Shown: positions 4,898 to 5,859 of the stretch, one piece after another
Numbering within the stretch: position 1 is the first letter of the stretch
Layout: each line of letters opens with the position of its first letter
Assembly: GCF_028618695.1 (NCBI RefSeq)
Contig: NZ_JAQIVI010000159.1
Span: 1-5,859 of the forward strand
Length of the DNA stretch: 5,859 nucleotides
Reading direction: 5' to 3'
Source: Natrinema soli
GTDB lineage: Archaea; Halobacteriota; Halobacteria; Halobacteriales; Natrialbaceae
Translations under genes and position numbers: made by a program
Notes under the pieces: model-generated
Database searches by the model: none
The model's input: the letters and a program-made list of their open reading frames with translations, nothing else
Told to the model about the DNA's origin: nothing

Positions 4898-5859
4898 CAG
4901 TAGGTCACCTCCGTTTCGCGCAGCAGGTCGAGGTCACACAGGGTGCCGTGGATGTCCCGGATGTCCTCGAAGCCGTACATCAGCATGAGCAGTCGCTCCA
5001 GGGCCAGTCCCCAGGCCATCACGTCGCACTCCACGCCGAGGGGCTCGAGCATCTCCTCGCGGAAGATCCCGGAGTTGCCGATCTCGACGAGTTCGCCCGT
5101 CGTCGGGTGCGTGCCGAACAGCTCGAAGCTCGGCTCCGTGTAGGGGTTGTAGTGGGGCTTGAACTGGATGTCCGTGATCCCGAACTGGGCGTAGAACTCC
5201 TCGAAGGTGCCCATCAGATCGCGCACCGAGAGGTCCTCGGCCATCACCCAGCCCTCGATCTGGAAGAACTCGAGTAAGTGCGTCGGATCGAGCGTGTCGT
5301 TCCGATAGACTTTCTCGACGCTGAAGTACCGCTGTGGCGGCTCGAGTTCGCCGACCTCCTCGCCCGAGAGATAGCGAGTCGACAGCGAGGTGGTGTGCCC
5401 GCGCAGCGCGAGCGCCCGGGCGAAGTCCTCGTCCCACGGCGAGTGATAGCCCTCGCCGTCCGGGCCGACGCCCTCCCGGTGAGCGCGCTCGACGCGGTCG
5501 ACGAGGTCCTCCGGCAGCTCGTCGATGTGGGTCGGCCGCTCGAGCGCGAACCGGTCCCAGTGCGTGCGAGCGGGATGATCCTGGGGCATGAACAGGCAGT
5601 CGTTGATCCAGAAGTCCGCGTCGACGTGGGGCCCTTCCATCTCCTGGAACCCCATCCCGACGAGGACGTCCTTGACGCGTTCGGCGGTCTGGCGCAGGAT
5701 GTGGACCTTGCCGCCGTCGAAGCGCTCGGCGTCGGCCTCGACGTTGTACTCGGAGAACTCGACGTCTTCCCACTCGCCGCTCGTGAGCAGTTCCGGGGTG
5801 ACCTGGCCGACCGTCTCGCTCGTCTCGATTCCCGCCATCAGTTCGGTGACGGCCCGTTC
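4897..5859 (-). CDS. pheS: Phenylalanyl-tRNA synthetase, alpha subunit (N-terminus cut by right window edge)
   Basis: This is the catalytic alpha subunit of phenylalanyl-tRNA synthetase. The frame stays open to the right edge, so the visible 320 residues are only the C-terminal part; archaeal PheS is near 500 residues and begins with winged-helix-type domains that would lie beyond 5859. The ATG at 5838 is internal: the seven codons before it (ERAVTEL) continue the same protein. Numbering from that ATG, motif 1 is GMGFQEMEGPHVDADFW (61-77), followed by the conserved MPQDHPAR (84-91). Motif 2 covers about 170-197 (YFSVEKVYRND, then FFQIEGWV). The phenylalanine-pocket segment is FKPHYNPYTEPSFEL (226-240), and motif 3 is GLALERLLM (277-285). 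These are the class II catalytic motifs, with no key residue visibly missing. The stop TGA shares its A with the pheT ATG. The promoter is outside the window. Confidence 0.97.
   Translation of the reverse strand, partial: ERAVTELMAGIETSETVGQVTPELLTSGEWEDVEFSEYNVEADAERFDGGKVHILRQTAERVKDVLVGMGFQEMEGPHVDADFWINDCLFMPQDHPARTHWDRFALERPTHIDELPEDLVDRVERAHREGVGPDGEGYHSPWDEDFARALALRGHTTSLSTRYLSGEEVGELEPPQRYFSVEKVYRNDTLDPTHLLEFFQIEGWVMAEDLSVRDLMGTFEEFYAQFGITDIQFKPHYNPYTEPSFELFGTHPTTGELVEIGNSGIFREEMLEPLGVECDVMAWGLALERLLMLMYGFEDIRDIHGTLCDLDLLRETEVTY
4905..4912 (-). promoter_or_regulatory. Perfect Shine-Dalgarno site of pheT
   Basis: GGAGGTGA on the minus strand lies inside the last codons of pheS and ends 7 bases before the pheT ATG at 4897. 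All eight bases pair with the archaeal 16S tail. It supports the ATG at 4897 and independent or coupled initiation at the TGATG overlap. Confidence 0.85.

Noticed and set aside
3188..4903. Long plus-strand open frame opposite pheT
   Set aside because: It is a shadow of GC-biased codons; pheT on the minus strand shows clear family motifs throughout.
5836..5838. ATG at 5838 as the true pheS start
   Set aside because: The frame continues open to the window edge with PheS-like residues before it, no Shine-Dalgarno site is seen, and the protein would lack the archaeal N-terminal domain.
1..5859. A new multi-gene defence, mobile or CRISPR-type system
   Set aside because: I found no spaced direct-repeat array, transposase, integrase, nuclease, tRNA attachment site or unexplained gene cluster; all sizeable genes belong to known families.

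Overview
The window looks like haloarchaeal chromosome. GC is high, and the predicted soluble proteins are strongly acidic (Asp/Glu-rich with few Lys). It carries archaeal-type PheS and PheT, an MC1 chromatin protein, a small AbrB-like protein, TATA-type promoter elements, and Shine-Dalgarno sites matching the archaeal 16S tail (GGAGGTGA). I cannot name the genus. The gene set is mostly ordinary core and housekeeping content. I see no CRISPR array, insertion sequence, tRNA or rRNA, and nothing that looks like a new multi-gene defence or mobile system.

Layout from left to right. (1) 1-304, minus strand: the N-terminal 101 codons of prephenate dehydratase (pheA), cut by the left edge. (2) 379-1698, minus: a 12-helix-type NNP-family nitrate/nitrite transporter (NarK/NasA-like) with a GTG start. 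(3) 1699-2191: a gene-poor, AT-rich gap of about 490 bases holding the transporter promoter, short dyads and a short tandem repeat, but no convincing gene. (4) 2192-2500, minus: an MC1-family chromosomal protein. (5) 2501-2739: a divergent control region. (6) 2740-2937, plus: a 65-residue AbrB/SpoVT-type swapped-hairpin protein, followed by a strong hairpin. (7) 3134-5859, minus: the pheST operon. pheT is complete; pheS has lost its N-terminal part to the right edge. The two genes overlap by one base in TGATG.

The ends share a phenylalanine theme: PheA makes phenylpyruvate for Phe synthesis, and PheST charges tRNA-Phe. The genes between them are unrelated, so this may be chance. In the centre, MC1 and the AbrB-like protein are divergently transcribed DNA-binding (or likely DNA-binding) proteins.

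The points most worth a second look are a cluster of palindromes inside a linker of pheT, an MC1 protein with a net negative charge, mirrored TATA-like boxes between MC1 and the AbrB-like gene, and the AT-rich gap with possible unannotated transcription.
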